From NCBI GenBank assembly GCA_947455605.1, contig CANGOX010000005.1, positions 1 through 64,000 of the forward strand: a stretch of 64,000 nt of DNA. The letters are read 5' to 3'. The DNA is from Chitinophagaceae bacterium (GTDB lineage Bacteria > Bacteroidota > Bacteroidia > Chitinophagales > Chitinophagaceae). Position 1 is the first letter of the stretch; every line of letters begins with the position of its first letter. Positions 36,909 through 44,861 of this stretch are shown piece after piece. A program made the position numbers and the translations under genes. Below the pieces are notes generated by a model. It was not told where the DNA came from. It worked only from the letters and a program-made list of their open reading frames with translations, and did no database searches.

Positions 36909-37331
36909 TTAGTCGTTAACAGGAACGATGGTTACTTTACGTATTCTCACCACATCAGGAACATCCTGGTTGTTTTGATTGCTGAATCCAGTATTCAGAA
37001 CAACCTCTGCGGTATTGGGGGCAATCACCATTACTACAATAGTATTGTCATTTACATTCTGCCGTTATAATTCAATATGAATTTCTGAAGCCAATGGTGT
37101 ACTCAGATGTACAGTTGCATACACAAAAATATTACAGGGCGGAGCTGTTTCACCATCTTTATAAGCATAACATACCACAGTAGGTTCTAAGGTTATGGAC
37201 AGTTGTGTGCTGTCGAGATCCTGTACCAGAAAGCTACTGATCAAAACATTATTATTCTTTTTAACGATGGTTGTATTCTCTGCAGATTTGGCACAGGATA
37301 TGAACAGGAATGCAATTACTAAATATTTCAT
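36909..37331 (-). pseudogene. Small lipoprotein gene interrupted by an in-frame TAA
   Basis: The frame starts at the ATG 37329-37331 with a lipoprotein signal (lipobox FISC, Cys13). It runs 88 codons to TAA (37065-37067). The same frame continues for 51 more codons to a TAA at 36909-36911. That second part is strongly protein-like (TIVVMVIAPNTAEVVLN, VRIRKVTIVPVND). A CAA-to-TAA change would account for the stop. No family is recognised; the beta-rich pattern suggests a small Ig-like periplasmic domain. It lies in a small accessory patch between ribF and holA. Confidence 0.6.
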
Positions 37332-37405
37332 TAGTGATAAGGTTTACATGATAATGAGAAGAAACACATGCAAACCAGCGAAAGAAATGTTTGAACCGAT
37401 CAATA

Positions 37406-37570
37406 TTAGCGGGGTGAAGAGTATTTTATTAAAACAAAGAGGCTATTGTTTGCTGAGACTTTTGATAGCTGATCCCATTCACTGATTATTTCAATAGCAA
37501 AGTTCAGGGAATAAGAAGCATTATTTGTTATAGCAGAGATTGGATTAATTGCAGATTTTACTGCTTTCAT
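37406..37570 (-). CDS. Possible small protein downstream of the XRE regulator
   Basis: A 54-residue frame starting with the ATG at 37568-37570, 13 bases after the regulator's stop. A longer form begins at 37618 and would overlap the regulator. Composition is protein-like (SYSLNFAIEIISEWDQLSK) but there is no recognisable domain. The position suggests co-transcription with the regulator. Confidence is low. Confidence 0.35.
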   Translation of the reverse strand: MKAVKSAINPISAITNNASYSLNFAIEIISEWDQLSKVSANNSLFVLIKYSSPR

Positions 37571-37583
37571 CCCCAATAAATGA

Positions 37584-37844
37584 TCAATCTTTCTTAGACT
37601 GATTTTTAAATAATGCATTGGGGTCAAAATCAATGATCTGGCGGTAATTATCCAGTGCGAATATTTCAGCCAGCCGTATCAGGCTTTCGATCTTTACTTC
37701 AGAAACACCATTTTCCCAGGTAGACAAAGTTGAGCGACCGATCCCCAATTCTGAAGCAACATAGCGTTGATTATAATTACGCAGTTCCCGTATCAGCCGG
37801 ATATTACTGGCAATCCGCATTCTTTCCTCACTCCTCTTATACAT
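37584..37844 (-). CDS. XRE-type helix-turn-helix transcriptional regulator
   Basis: An 86-residue Cro/CI-type DNA-binding protein. The HTH runs from about residue 12 to 66 (IRLIRELRNYNQRYVASELG, IGRSTLSTWENG, LIRLAEIF), followed by a short charged tail. Such single-domain regulators control neighbouring accessory genes. The three microproteins transcribed away from it (38090-38444) and the possible small gene just downstream are candidate targets. The 245-base gap 37845-38089 has no recognisable gene. Confidence 0.88.
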   Translation of the reverse strand: MYKRSEERMRIASNIRLIRELRNYNQRYVASELGIGRSTLSTWENGVSEVKIESLIRLAEIFALDNYRQIIDFDPNALFKNQSKKD

Positions 37845-38089
37845 GGATATCTATTTAAGTGATCTGTTTTCTGCTGTAATAATAAGGCGGTACTATTTAC
37901 CGAAATAGGGTGTAAATACGCTAGCCGGGATAGTATTTTCACTGTACTTTTCGCCCCGTAAATACCTGTCAACAATACTGACATTTTGCTGATACAGATA
38001 TTTTGTTCTTCTTTTTGGGGTTTTGAATTTTATCTCATCATTTGGCCAATGACTGGGCTTGAATCACTCTGACAACTTTGCCCCATTAA

Positions 38090-38173
38090 ATGAAAAAAAG
38101 TAAGGTAAGAACCAGCGTTGAACTGGGTATTGAGCCAAAGCTTATTCAACAGAATCAAAACCTACTAATATGA
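38090..38173 (+). CDS. Possible 27-residue leader peptide of the microprotein chain
   Basis: ATG AAA AAA AGT start; 27 codons ending in TGA that overlaps the next ATG as ATGA (38170-38173), a layout typical of translational coupling. The product is basic at the start, then polar (VELGIEPKLIQQNQNLLI). A box CAACTTTG (38073-38080), one mismatch from the -7 consensus, lies nine bases upstream. It could be a real peptide or only a leader. Coding evidence is limited to the layout. Confidence 0.4.
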   Translation: MKKSKVRTSVELGIEPKLIQQNQNLLI

Positions 38174-38259
38174 AAAAGTTATTGTGTATTGTATTCAGTA
38201 TTGTTGTAACATCTGCCTTCTTATATTTCTGCAAAAAGAATCATTTGACTAAATCCTGA
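38170..38259 (+). CDS. 29-residue hydrophobic microprotein
   Basis: Starts MKKLLCIVF, with one hydrophobic segment (residues about 4-20) and a basic tail CKKNHLTKS. The form is that of a single-span membrane peptide such as small regulatory peptides or type I toxins, but nothing specific identifies it. Its start overlaps the stop of the 27-residue frame by four bases and its stop is two bases before the next gene. Confidence 0.5.
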   Translation: MKKLLCIVFSIVVTSAFLYFCKKNHLTKS

Positions 38260-38261
38260 AT

Positions 38262-38444
38262 ATGAGAAAATTTTTAATTGCTATGGCAATCCTGGTTATC
38301 GTTTTACCCATATTGTTGATTGTACAAAGAAATTCCAACTGGGAAATCATTTCTGTTAAAGAATACTTTTATCTGGTTGTTGGTTTCCTGGCAGGGTTTC
38401 TCATGTATGATAAAAGAAAAAAAGATCAGACGAAAACCAATTAA
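38262..38444 (+). CDS. 60-residue two-span membrane microprotein
   Basis: Two hydrophobic segments (residues about 4-22 and 35-50; LIAMAILVIVLPILLIV and FYLVVGFLAGFLMY) flank a short loop, and the tail is basic and polar (DKRKKDQTKTN). No family recognised. It follows the 29-residue gene by two bases and is followed by a strong terminator, so it is the last gene of a short unit facing away from the XRE regulator. Confidence 0.6.
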   Translation: MRKFLIAMAILVIVLPILLIVQRNSNWEIISVKEYFYLVVGFLAGFLMYDKRKKDQTKTN

Positions 38445-38450
38445 AATTAT

Positions 38451-38493
38451 CGATCCGTGTTCTGGCTTTACAAACCGGACCGGATCGTTTTTT
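38451..38493 (+). terminator. Rho-independent terminator of the microprotein unit
   Basis: CGATCCG (38451-38457) pairs with CGGATCG (38481-38487), followed by TTTTTT. It begins seven bases after the stop of 38262-38444. Confidence 0.8.
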
Positions 38494-38534
38494 GTTTTGT
38501 TTTCATTCTGAAACGGGGTTATATGACAATCCTT

Positions 38535-39533
38535 TTAGGCCATCATCTTCACCGTCATCTCTTTCATCAAACCTGCATCAGAAGTATTGCCATCATGTAC
38601 TCCCACACTTCGGAGATTGTATTGATGAAGCAGGAGGAGGATCTTTTCTACACTGGGGTAATCATATTTTTTTGCCGCACTGATATAGTCTTTTACAAAG
38701 TAAGGATTCACACCTAAAGCAGCTGCTACGGTCTTTTCATCAGGGCTTGACACATTGTAGATCATGTATAATTTACTGAAGAAATTATACAATGCCGGCA
38801 GGATCATCTGGATAGGTCCGGCTTTGGGGTTGGCCTCAAAATATTGAATGATCCGGATGGCTTTCTGCATATTTTTTTGCGCAATGGCTGCCTGCAGTTC
38901 AAATACATTGAATTCTTTACTTACGCCGATATAGTTCTCAATATCATCTTCGGTAATATTCTTTCGGGCTCCCAGGTTAACGGCTAGTTTTTCTATTTCG
39001 TTTTTTATACGGCTCAGATCGTTACCAATATGGTCTACCAATATAAAAAGTGCTTTCTGTGTGATACTTAACCCATGCTGTTGTACCATCTCTCCTGCCC
39101 ATACCGGTAACTGACTATCGTACATTTTTTTGGTAGTGAGTACCTCGGCTTTTTGCTTCAGCAGTTTGGCTATTTTACCGCGTCCATCTACTTTTTTCTC
39201 TTTATGACTTACCACAAATATGGTTGAGGGCAGGGGATTCTCAATATAACCCTCCAGTTTTTCCAGCTCTCGCATCTGTTGAGCTTCTTTCAACAGAACT
39301 ACCTGCCGTTCAGCAAACATGGGATAACGCATACAGGCATTTACCACAGAAGCCCAATCGGCATCTTTTCCATAGAAAATAGTTAGGTTAAAGCCGGCTT
39401 CAGCCTCGCTGAGGATGTGGTGCTCAGCATAATCCACCACCTGGTCTATAAAAAAAGACTCTTCCCCCTCCAGCCAATAGATGGGTTTAAACTGCTTTTT
39501 CTTCCAATCTGCTATGATCTTTTCGGCCGACAT
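38535..39533 (-). CDS. holA: DNA polymerase III subunit delta
   Basis: A 332-residue clamp-loader delta subunit, the wrench that opens the sliding clamp. Typical Bacteroidota HolA features are MSAEKIIADWKKKQFKPIYWLEGEESFFIDQV at the start, the TIFVVSHKEKKVDGRGKIAKLL block, GNDLSRIKNEIEKLA and a C-terminal helical collar. It has no P-loop, as expected. A start-proximal CATCTTTG, read on its own strand, is one mismatch from the -7 box. The repeat hairpin 39604-39666 lies upstream. Confidence 0.93.
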   Translation of the reverse strand: MSAEKIIADWKKKQFKPIYWLEGEESFFIDQVVDYAEHHILSEAEAGFNLTIFYGKDADWASVVNACMRYPMFAERQVVLLKEAQQMRELEKLEGYIENPLPSTIFVVSHKEKKVDGRGKIAKLLKQKAEVLTTKKMYDSQLPVWAGEMVQQHGLSITQKALFILVDHIGNDLSRIKNEIEKLAVNLGARKNITEDDIENYIGVSKEFNVFELQAAIAQKNMQKAIRIIQYFEANPKAGPIQMILPALYNFFSKLYMIYNVSSPDEKTVAAALGVNPYFVKDYISAAKKYDYPSVEKILLLLHQYNLRSVGVHDGNTSDAGLMKEMTVKMMA

Positions 39534-39603
39534 GGCTGCAAAGATGTGGCAGGAACCAGTAATGGCGAAAAAATGGTTGCGAAAGTTGTAAACATCGGGT
39601 GGT

Positions 39604-39666
39604 GTCCATAGACCATGGTCTATAGTCCATAGAAGGAAGAATGGGCTTTATTATAGACTATGGACC
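39604..39666. repeat. 7-base repeat hairpin between holA and the exonuclease gene
   Basis: Left side reads TCCATAG, ACCATGG, TCTATAG, TCCATAG. Right side (39650-39666), on the other strand, reads TCCATAG, TCTATAA. The same words occur in the palindrome at 55445-55467. Confidence 0.85.
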
Positions 39667-39669
39667 TCT

Positions 39670-40380
39670 TCATACCACAACAACCCTTTCATCCGTAAGC
39701 AAAGGTTTATCTAAGAATCGAAGGATCACATTCGCCGTTACCACCACATCCCGCTGGCAGTAGGCGGCTATCCGGGGTAGATCATGGTCTTTGTAGTAAA
39801 CATTCTGTACCATGCTTCCATCGATATCTGATTTAGAGGAGGGGATGCCCAGCACATTGGCAAGCAGGTGCAAGGATACATAGTTCTTATTGTCGCCAAA
39901 TTTCCACCAGTTAAGGGTATCGAACATTTTTACTTCCCAGGGCTTTTTATCGTGCAGTTGCAGATATTCGGGAAGCGGCATCCTGTTGATAAGCAGACGG
40001 CGGCAGATATACGGAATATCAAATTCTTTAATATTATGCCCGGCAAAGCGGAACTGGCGGTTATGTTGGTACATTTTATTGCACAGATCCGTAAAAATAC
40101 TGAGTACTGCTACCTCATCATCCCCATAGATATTTTTCATTTTCAGGCAGAGACCGTTTTGCTCATCCTCATAAAAAAAGGCGGTGGAGATACAAATGAT
40201 CTTGCCAAATTCGGCCAGGATCCCGGCTTTTTTCCGGTATCCTTCTTCCATGTCCATATCTTCTGGCACGGTTTTGGCAATCTTGTCGTGAAACAGGGTT
40301 TGCCAGTTGGAATCCATACGGTCAAAGGATGGATACTGAGGCACGGTCTCAATATCCAATAATAAAAGTTCTGTTATCAT
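39670..40380 (-). CDS. DEDD-type 3'-5' exonuclease (PolB-exonuclease-like)
   Basis: A 236-residue RNase H-fold exonuclease. I take the ATG at 40378-40380 (MITELLLLDIETVP), since the 13 extra codons upstream are not conserved-looking. The three exonuclease motifs are visible: DIETVP (ExoI), AGHNIKEFDIPYI (ExoII) and AYCQRDVVVTANVI (ExoIII). The family is annotated as predicted PolB-like exonuclease and is common in this phylum; its in vivo substrate is not established. The divergent coiled-coil gene starts 43 bases away. Confidence 0.88.
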   Translation of the reverse strand: MITELLLLDIETVPQYPSFDRMDSNWQTLFHDKIAKTVPEDMDMEEGYRKKAGILAEFGKIICISTAFFYEDEQNGLCLKMKNIYGDDEVAVLSIFTDLCNKMYQHNRQFRFAGHNIKEFDIPYICRRLLINRMPLPEYLQLHDKKPWEVKMFDTLNWWKFGDNKNYVSLHLLANVLGIPSSKSDIDGSMVQNVYYKDHDLPRIAAYCQRDVVVTANVILRFLDKPLLTDERVVVV

Positions 40381-40423
40381 ACCATAAAAAGTAATAATTT
40401 TCGAAATCCAAAACCCCAATCAC

Positions 40424-41416
40424 ATGAGCTACAACGACGCTTCAAATGGAGGTGCTGAGAACCCGTATTCTCAGCCAAATGACAACCGCAAACTAATATA
40501 CGGTATTCTGATCGCGGCATTGGTAGGCACCTGGGCTTACATCTTTTACGATAAAAGCAAGACAAAAGAAACAGTAGCTACTTTACAGACCAAAATTGTA
40601 AATGTAGACAGTGCCCGCAATGCCATTCAGCAGGAATTCCTGTCGGTTTCAGCTAAGGCAGATTCTTTAACCCAGACCAATATTCAACTTCAGGGTGACC
40701 TGGCAGATAAAAGTTCAGCCATCCAGAAACTGAAAGGCAATATCGGCAGCATTCTGAAGAAAAAGAATGCGAGCGATGCCGAACTGGCCGAAGCCAAACA
40801 GATGATCTTTGAACTGAATGGTAAAGTAGATGGTCTGTTTGCAGAGATCGATAAACTGAAAGGCGAGAATAAGCAACTGAGTTCTGCCAACGAGCAATTG
40901 AACACAGAAAAAACTAAGCTTACAGCCGATAAACAGGATCTGGAACAGAACCTGAACACAACTAAAACAGAAAAGAAGCAACTGGAAGAAAAAGTGGATG
41001 TGGCTACCACCCTGCATGCCTCAAATATCGGCATTGCCGCTATTAAGGTAAACAGCAATGGTAAAGAAAAGGAAACTACTACCGCAAAAAGAGCTAACCT
41101 GATACGTATCGCTTTTGTACTGGATGAGAACAGGGTAACCCCTACCGGCCCGAAAGACATTTATGTTATTGTTACCGGTCCGGATGGTAAAGTGATCACC
41201 GAAGGCGGCACGTTTAACACCCGTGAAGAAGGCAGTAAATCTTTCACCAGCAAAGTACCTGTAAATTATGAGCAGGGTAAAATAACACCCGTAAGCTTTG
41301 ACTGCAGACAAAATGATAAATACAAAGAAGGCGATTATAAAGTTGAGATCTATAATAATGGCTTTAAAATAGGCCAGGGTGTGAAAACCCTTAAGAAAGG
41401 CGGGTTATTCAGTTAA
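40424..41416 (+). CDS. Membrane-anchored coiled-coil protein, conserved hypothetical
   Basis: A 330-residue protein with a Ser/Asn-rich N-terminus, one transmembrane segment (residues about 23-41, LIYGILIAALVGTWAYIFY), a long coiled coil (about 45-190) and a beta-type C-terminal domain of about 130 residues starting NIGIAAIKVN. The topology suggests the coiled coil and final domain are in the periplasm. The type is widespread in Bacteroidota but has no assigned function. A terminator follows. Confidence 0.8.
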   Translation: MSYNDASNGGAENPYSQPNDNRKLIYGILIAALVGTWAYIFYDKSKTKETVATLQTKIVNVDSARNAIQQEFLSVSAKADSLTQTNIQLQGDLADKSSAIQKLKGNIGSILKKKNASDAELAEAKQMIFELNGKVDGLFAEIDKLKGENKQLSSANEQLNTEKTKLTADKQDLEQNLNTTKTEKKQLEEKVDVATTLHASNIGIAAIKVNSNGKEKETTTAKRANLIRIAFVLDENRVTPTGPKDIYVIVTGPDGKVITEGGTFNTREEGSKSFTSKVPVNYEQGKITPVSFDCRQNDKYKEGDYKVEIYNNGFKIGQGVKTLKKGGLFS

Positions 41417-41438
41417 GAGCACCTGTTATACAAAACAT

Positions 41439-41470
41439 AAGAGGCGGTTACCGGATGGTGGCTGCCTCTT
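41439..41470 (+). terminator. Rho-independent terminator after the coiled-coil gene
   Basis: AAGAGGC (41439-41445) pairs with GCCTCTT (41464-41470), followed by TTG. Confidence 0.75.
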
Positions 41471-41478
41471 TTGTTATG

Positions 41479-41586
41479 AATTAGCGGATTGGCGGACCTG
41501 TCTGCCGACAGACAGGTTGCGGATTAGCGGATTGAACCCCGAAACCTTTAAATTTACTCCAAAAAAAATCTGCTAATCCGCTAATT
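41479..41586. repeat. 8-base repeat element with a nested perfect hairpin, abutting the histidine kinase start
   Basis: Left side reads TTAGCGGA, TTGGCGGA, then a perfect hairpin CCTGTCTG-CCGA-CAGACAGG (41497-41516), then TTGCGGA, TTAGCGGA. The right arm (41568-41586), on the other strand, reads TTAGCGGA, TTAGCAGA and ends directly at the ATG of 41587. The hairpin looks inserted into an older repeat. Confidence 0.88.
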
Positions 41587-42765
41587 ATGCTCCCACAATG
41601 GTTTAACTGGAAGGTTCTGCTTATCTGTATTGCCATCGTGCTGGTTAGTGGTACTATTTTTTATTCTCAATATGTGGCAGGAAAAATAGCCAGAGAAGAA
41701 AGAAAGAATGTGGAAGCCTGGGTGGAAGCACAAAGAACCATTCTTAACTCATCTGATAGTGCCAGTATCAACCTCGCTACAAAGATTTCTACAGAAAATA
41801 ACCAGATACCTATTATTGAAACCAATGAGAAAGACAGCATTTCAGGGAATTACCTGAATCTGGATACGGCTAAGGTAAAAGATGAAAAAAACTATCTCAA
41901 TCGAAAACTCGAAGAATTTAAACGGTACCGGCACCAACCGATCATTCTGGTATTAAAAGAAAACCCCTATACAGCCAATCAATATTATTACGGTGAGAGT
42001 GATCTTTTGAAAGAGGTCAAGCTCTACCCCATCATCCAGTTGATCATTGTAGCCTTATTTATCACTATTGCCATCGTTGCTTTACAAACTTCTTACCGGA
42101 GCGCCCAGAACCAGCTTTGGGCTTCTATGGCCAAGGAAACAGCACATCAGCTGGGTACACCGGTTTCCAGTTTGCAGGGCTGGCTGGAGATATTGAAAGA
42201 ACATGAAGTGAACAAGTTGATTGTACCCGAGATAGCCAAAGATGTAAACCGTTTATTACTGGTAACCGACCGGTTTGGAAAAATAGGCAGTCAGCCGCAA
42301 TTTGAAATGAGTAATCCGGCACAACAGATCCATTATATGCTGGAGTACATGAAGAAAAGAACCGGTGGTCATGTGCGCATCAGTTTTGATGATCAACCGA
42401 TCAAAGAATTAAATACGATGCTCTCTCCCCCATTGTTCGACTGGGTGATGGAGAACCTGATCAAGAATGCACTGGATGCAATAGAAGGCAATGGACAGAT
42501 CAGTATAACTACAAGTGTGAATGAAGGCTATTTATTAATTGATGTGACCGATACAGGAAAAGGCATTGCTAAAAATCACCTGAACAATGTATTTAACCCG
42601 GGATTCACGACTAAAAAACGGGGCTGGGGACTGGGCCTTTCTTTGAGTAAAAGGATAATTGAGCAGTACCACAAAGGAAAACTCTTTGTGAAGTGGAGTG
42701 AACAGGGCAAGGGCAGTACCTTCCGGATTATTCTGCCTCTTCAGCCACAGCCTCAGTCTGCTTAG
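41587..42765 (+). CDS. Sensor histidine kinase
   Basis: A 392-residue membrane kinase. Transmembrane helices at about residues 9-29 and 150-168 bracket a periplasmic sensor region of about 120 residues. The H-box AKETAHQLGTPVSSLQGW holds the phospho-accepting His. The ATPase has the N-box ENLIKNALDAI, G1 DTGKGIAKNHL and G2 GWGLGLSLSKRI. No response regulator is adjacent, so it is an orphan here. The start codon is preceded by a repeat arm. The last 38 bases overlap the convergent gene 42728-43033. Confidence 0.92.
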   Translation: MLPQWFNWKVLLICIAIVLVSGTIFYSQYVAGKIAREERKNVEAWVEAQRTILNSSDSASINLATKISTENNQIPIIETNEKDSISGNYLNLDTAKVKDEKNYLNRKLEEFKRYRHQPIILVLKENPYTANQYYYGESDLLKEVKLYPIIQLIIVALFITIAIVALQTSYRSAQNQLWASMAKETAHQLGTPVSSLQGWLEILKEHEVNKLIVPEIAKDVNRLLLVTDRFGKIGSQPQFEMSNPAQQIHYMLEYMKKRTGGHVRISFDDQPIKELNTMLSPPLFDWVMENLIKNALDAIEGNGQISITTSVNEGYLLIDVTDTGKGIAKNHLNNVFNPGFTTKKRGWGLGLSLSKRIIEQYHKGKLFVKWSEQGKGSTFRIILPLQPQPQSA

Positions 42766-43033
42766 ACGCCATCAGATCAAAATAACTCATAGCTGCATAC
42801 CATTGATGCAAAGACTGAGTGGTAGTGGTTTCCACATACAGGTTTGCCTCACTGCATAAACTCAGCAGTTCTGTTTCAGCATGTGCCATTTCCGCATTAT
42901 TGTCTGTTTCACCAATCCTGCGTATACAACTATGCATCCTTGATAATTTCTCATCTGAGAGATGATCAAACGCATGCTGTTGCATCAATTGGCCTGCGGC
43001 ATTCACCAGTAATTCATACGATGTCGTTTTCAT
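42728..43033 (-). CDS. Small hypothetical protein overlapping the kinase 3' end
   Basis: A 101-residue helical protein; start ATG at 43031-43033 (MKTTSYELL). It has Leu/Ala-rich helices, three Cys and an acidic Glu/Ala tail. The last 38 bases overlap the convergent kinase gene, so both 3' ends code on opposite strands. I recognise no domain. Coding is supported by length, composition and start position. Confidence 0.65.
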   Translation of the reverse strand: MKTTSYELLVNAAGQLMQQHAFDHLSDEKLSRMHSCIRRIGETDNNAEMAHAETELLSLCSEANLYVETTTTQSLHQWYAAMSYFDLMASKQTEAVAEEAE

Positions 43034-43166
43034 ATACTTGTGTTTAGTGTGCAATTACCTATATAGACAACAAAAACTGGGCAAACGTGCATTACCGAAT
43101 TGTTAACGGCTCAAACAAGTGCATAAGATGTGAATAGCGGGCGTATGCAAAGGATTGCGCCAGGGG

Positions 43167-43250
43167 AGGAATATCGAATATTGAACAAGGAATATTGAAT
43201 GAAGAAGTGAATTTTTACTACGAAATTCAATATTCCTTGTTCGATATTCA
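43167..43250. repeat. Inverted pair of 7-base repeat arms, same family as after plsX
   Basis: Left arm reads GAATATC, GAATATT, GAACAAG, GAATATT, GAATGAA, GAAGTGA. Right arm, on the other strand, reads GAATATC, GAACAAG, GAATATT, GAATTTC: one unit fewer. The right arm includes the stop codon (43248-43250) of the DUF6629 gene. Confidence 0.92.
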
Positions 43251-43904
43251 TACCGCCGGTTCTACTGATTTCTGATGTCCATCAATGATCAGATAAATGA
43301 TGATACTCAGGATGGCGGCAAAAAAGCACCAAACGGATAACAGATGTGCCTGGTAGAACCAGGCAGAAAATATAAGCGATGCAGTGAAGCAGCTGCCTAA
43401 TAACCACATTTTTTTTACACTAGATACAAAGCAGGGCAAAATGGTTACTAATCCGTAAAGAATATCCGTTATGATCACATACACTTTGGGATATTCAAAA
43501 ACATATTTTACATGATGCCCGCTGATCTCGGCAGTAATGGTTGTTTGCAACATATAATAGACTTCACTGCCAGAGAGGAGAATGGCCAGCGCAAACAGAA
43601 CAGACAGTATTTTTTTTCGCGTCGTACCCTTTTCTAATAACCATGCAGACAGACTAATCCATATAGGCCAGACAATATGTGCAAAGACCATGAATACATA
43701 CGTGGGAAAAGATTGCCAACGGGCATAATCTTCATTTTGCAGGGTAAGCCATACAAAACCTTCACTGATCTGTTGAACTGCAAAAAGTATGGGAATAAAA
43801 GCAAAGACCAGATGTGAGGGCTTACGCGTAATTTTCAAAGTAACAACGCCAATAATGGCAAGCACTACTCCCGATCCGAAACTGGCTGTTGCTGAAAAAC
43901 ACAT
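43248..43904 (-). CDS. DUF6629 family membrane protein
   Basis: A 218-residue polytopic membrane protein with about seven hydrophobic segments. The start MCFSATASFGSG is the signature of the DUF6629 group, followed by IPILFAVQQISEGFVWL. The function is unknown. The stop codon is inside the repeat arm 43167-43250. Confidence 0.82.
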   Translation of the reverse strand: MCFSATASFGSGVVLAIIGVVTLKITRKPSHLVFAFIPILFAVQQISEGFVWLTLQNEDYARWQSFPTYVFMVFAHIVWPIWISLSAWLLEKGTTRKKILSVLFALAILLSGSEVYYMLQTTITAEISGHHVKYVFEYPKVYVIITDILYGLVTILPCFVSSVKKMWLLGSCFTASLIFSAWFYQAHLLSVWCFFAAILSIIIYLIIDGHQKSVEPAV

Positions 43905-44009
43905 ATAGATGGTATAAGTATCGAATATACACTGTTGCAGCCGCCGAATGAGAACTTCCGGAAATAATTAAAGTTGGAAAAATGCCACAGTCAATATTTC
44001 CCGTCTGGG

Positions 44010-44033
44010 CGGGATTCAATATTCGATATTCCC
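44010..44033. repeat. Solo half-arm of the GAATATT family
   Basis: GGGATTCAATATTCGATATTCC on the plus strand equals GAATATC, GAATATT, GAATCCC words on the other strand. A small hairpin CCCG-TCTGGG-CGGG (about 44000-44013) precedes it. No matching opposite arm is present. It ends one base before the stop codon of the DUF2807 gene. Confidence 0.65.
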
Positions 44034-44693
44034 TCAGCTTTGTCTCTTTACAGATCCCCCACTATTCACATTAATATCACGGATCAGTGCATCACCTTTA
44101 AACCGTACAAACCCGCCGCTATTGGCTTTGGCGGAAATTTCCTTGCTCACATTTACCTGTACACCGGCACCACTGCTGGCTTCTACCTTGCAATTGGTTA
44201 TGGTTAATGAATAGCCATGAAACATGGCACCACTGCTGCCGGCAACTTCCAATGAAGCAACCGAACCTGATAAATTGATCGAGCCGCCGCTGTTCAGTCT
44301 TGCCGCTAATTTTTCAAGCTTCACATCAGCCCCTTCAATTGAACCGCCACTACTGGCTCTTATTGCATCAAGGTTCTTATAAGAAACATACACTTTTACT
44401 TTCCAGTTCTTCCATTTGTTCCAGAATTTCCAGTCACCTTTCCGGTTAATTTTTAAAACACCGTTATTTACTTCTGTTACCACTTCATCAACATACTCTT
44501 TATTTCCAACGCTAACTGCCAGCTCTTCTTTTTCTCCTTTGCTGATGATCACTTCAATACCCGCTGAGGTTTCGATGGCATGAAAAGAACTGATATTCCT
44601 TTTCTGAACATTATCATCGTACACTACTTTCTGGGCAACTACTATTGAAAGCGAGAATACCGTGGCAACCAATGAGATCCATATCTTTTTCAT
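44034..44693 (-). CDS. Head GIN domain (DUF2807) exported protein
   Basis: A 219-residue protein with a signal peptide (ISLVATVFSLSIVVA, cleavage near AQK) and the right-handed repetitive beta-solenoid of the head-GIN/DUF2807 family (NSGGSINLSGSVASLEVAGSSGAMFHG, ANSGGFVRFKGDALI). It lacks a lipobox. The family is common in Bacteroidota with no settled role; probable location is the periplasm or outer surface. Confidence 0.86.
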   Translation of the reverse strand: MKKIWISLVATVFSLSIVVAQKVVYDDNVQKRNISSFHAIETSAGIEVIISKGEKEELAVSVGNKEYVDEVVTEVNNGVLKINRKGDWKFWNKWKNWKVKVYVSYKNLDAIRASSGGSIEGADVKLEKLAARLNSGGSINLSGSVASLEVAGSSGAMFHGYSLTITNCKVEASSGAGVQVNVSKEISAKANSGGFVRFKGDALIRDINVNSGGSVKRQS

Positions 44694-44750
44694 GAACTGA
44701 TTTTAGGGTGTAACGGGCAGAAAAAAGAAAAGTTACATCTTTAAAAAAAA

Positions 44751-44861
44751 TCAGCGTAACTCATAAACTCACAGACTCTGCGTTGATAAGAATACAATAC
44801 CGAATAGGGTATTTTCTTATCACCGCAGAACCGCTGAGAAGCAGAGCTTACGCAGATATTT
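44751..44861. repeat. Inverted 8-base repeat arms downstream of glgB
   Basis: Left arm (44751-44793) includes AACTCATA, AACTCACA, GACTCTGC, GTTGATAAG. Right arm (44813-44856), on the other strand, reads AGCTCTGC, TTCTCAGC, GGTTCTGC, GGTGATAAG. The arms close on TTGATAAGA/TCTTATCA with an inner AATACC/GGTATT stem. It ends one base before the glgB stop codon. Confidence 0.85.
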
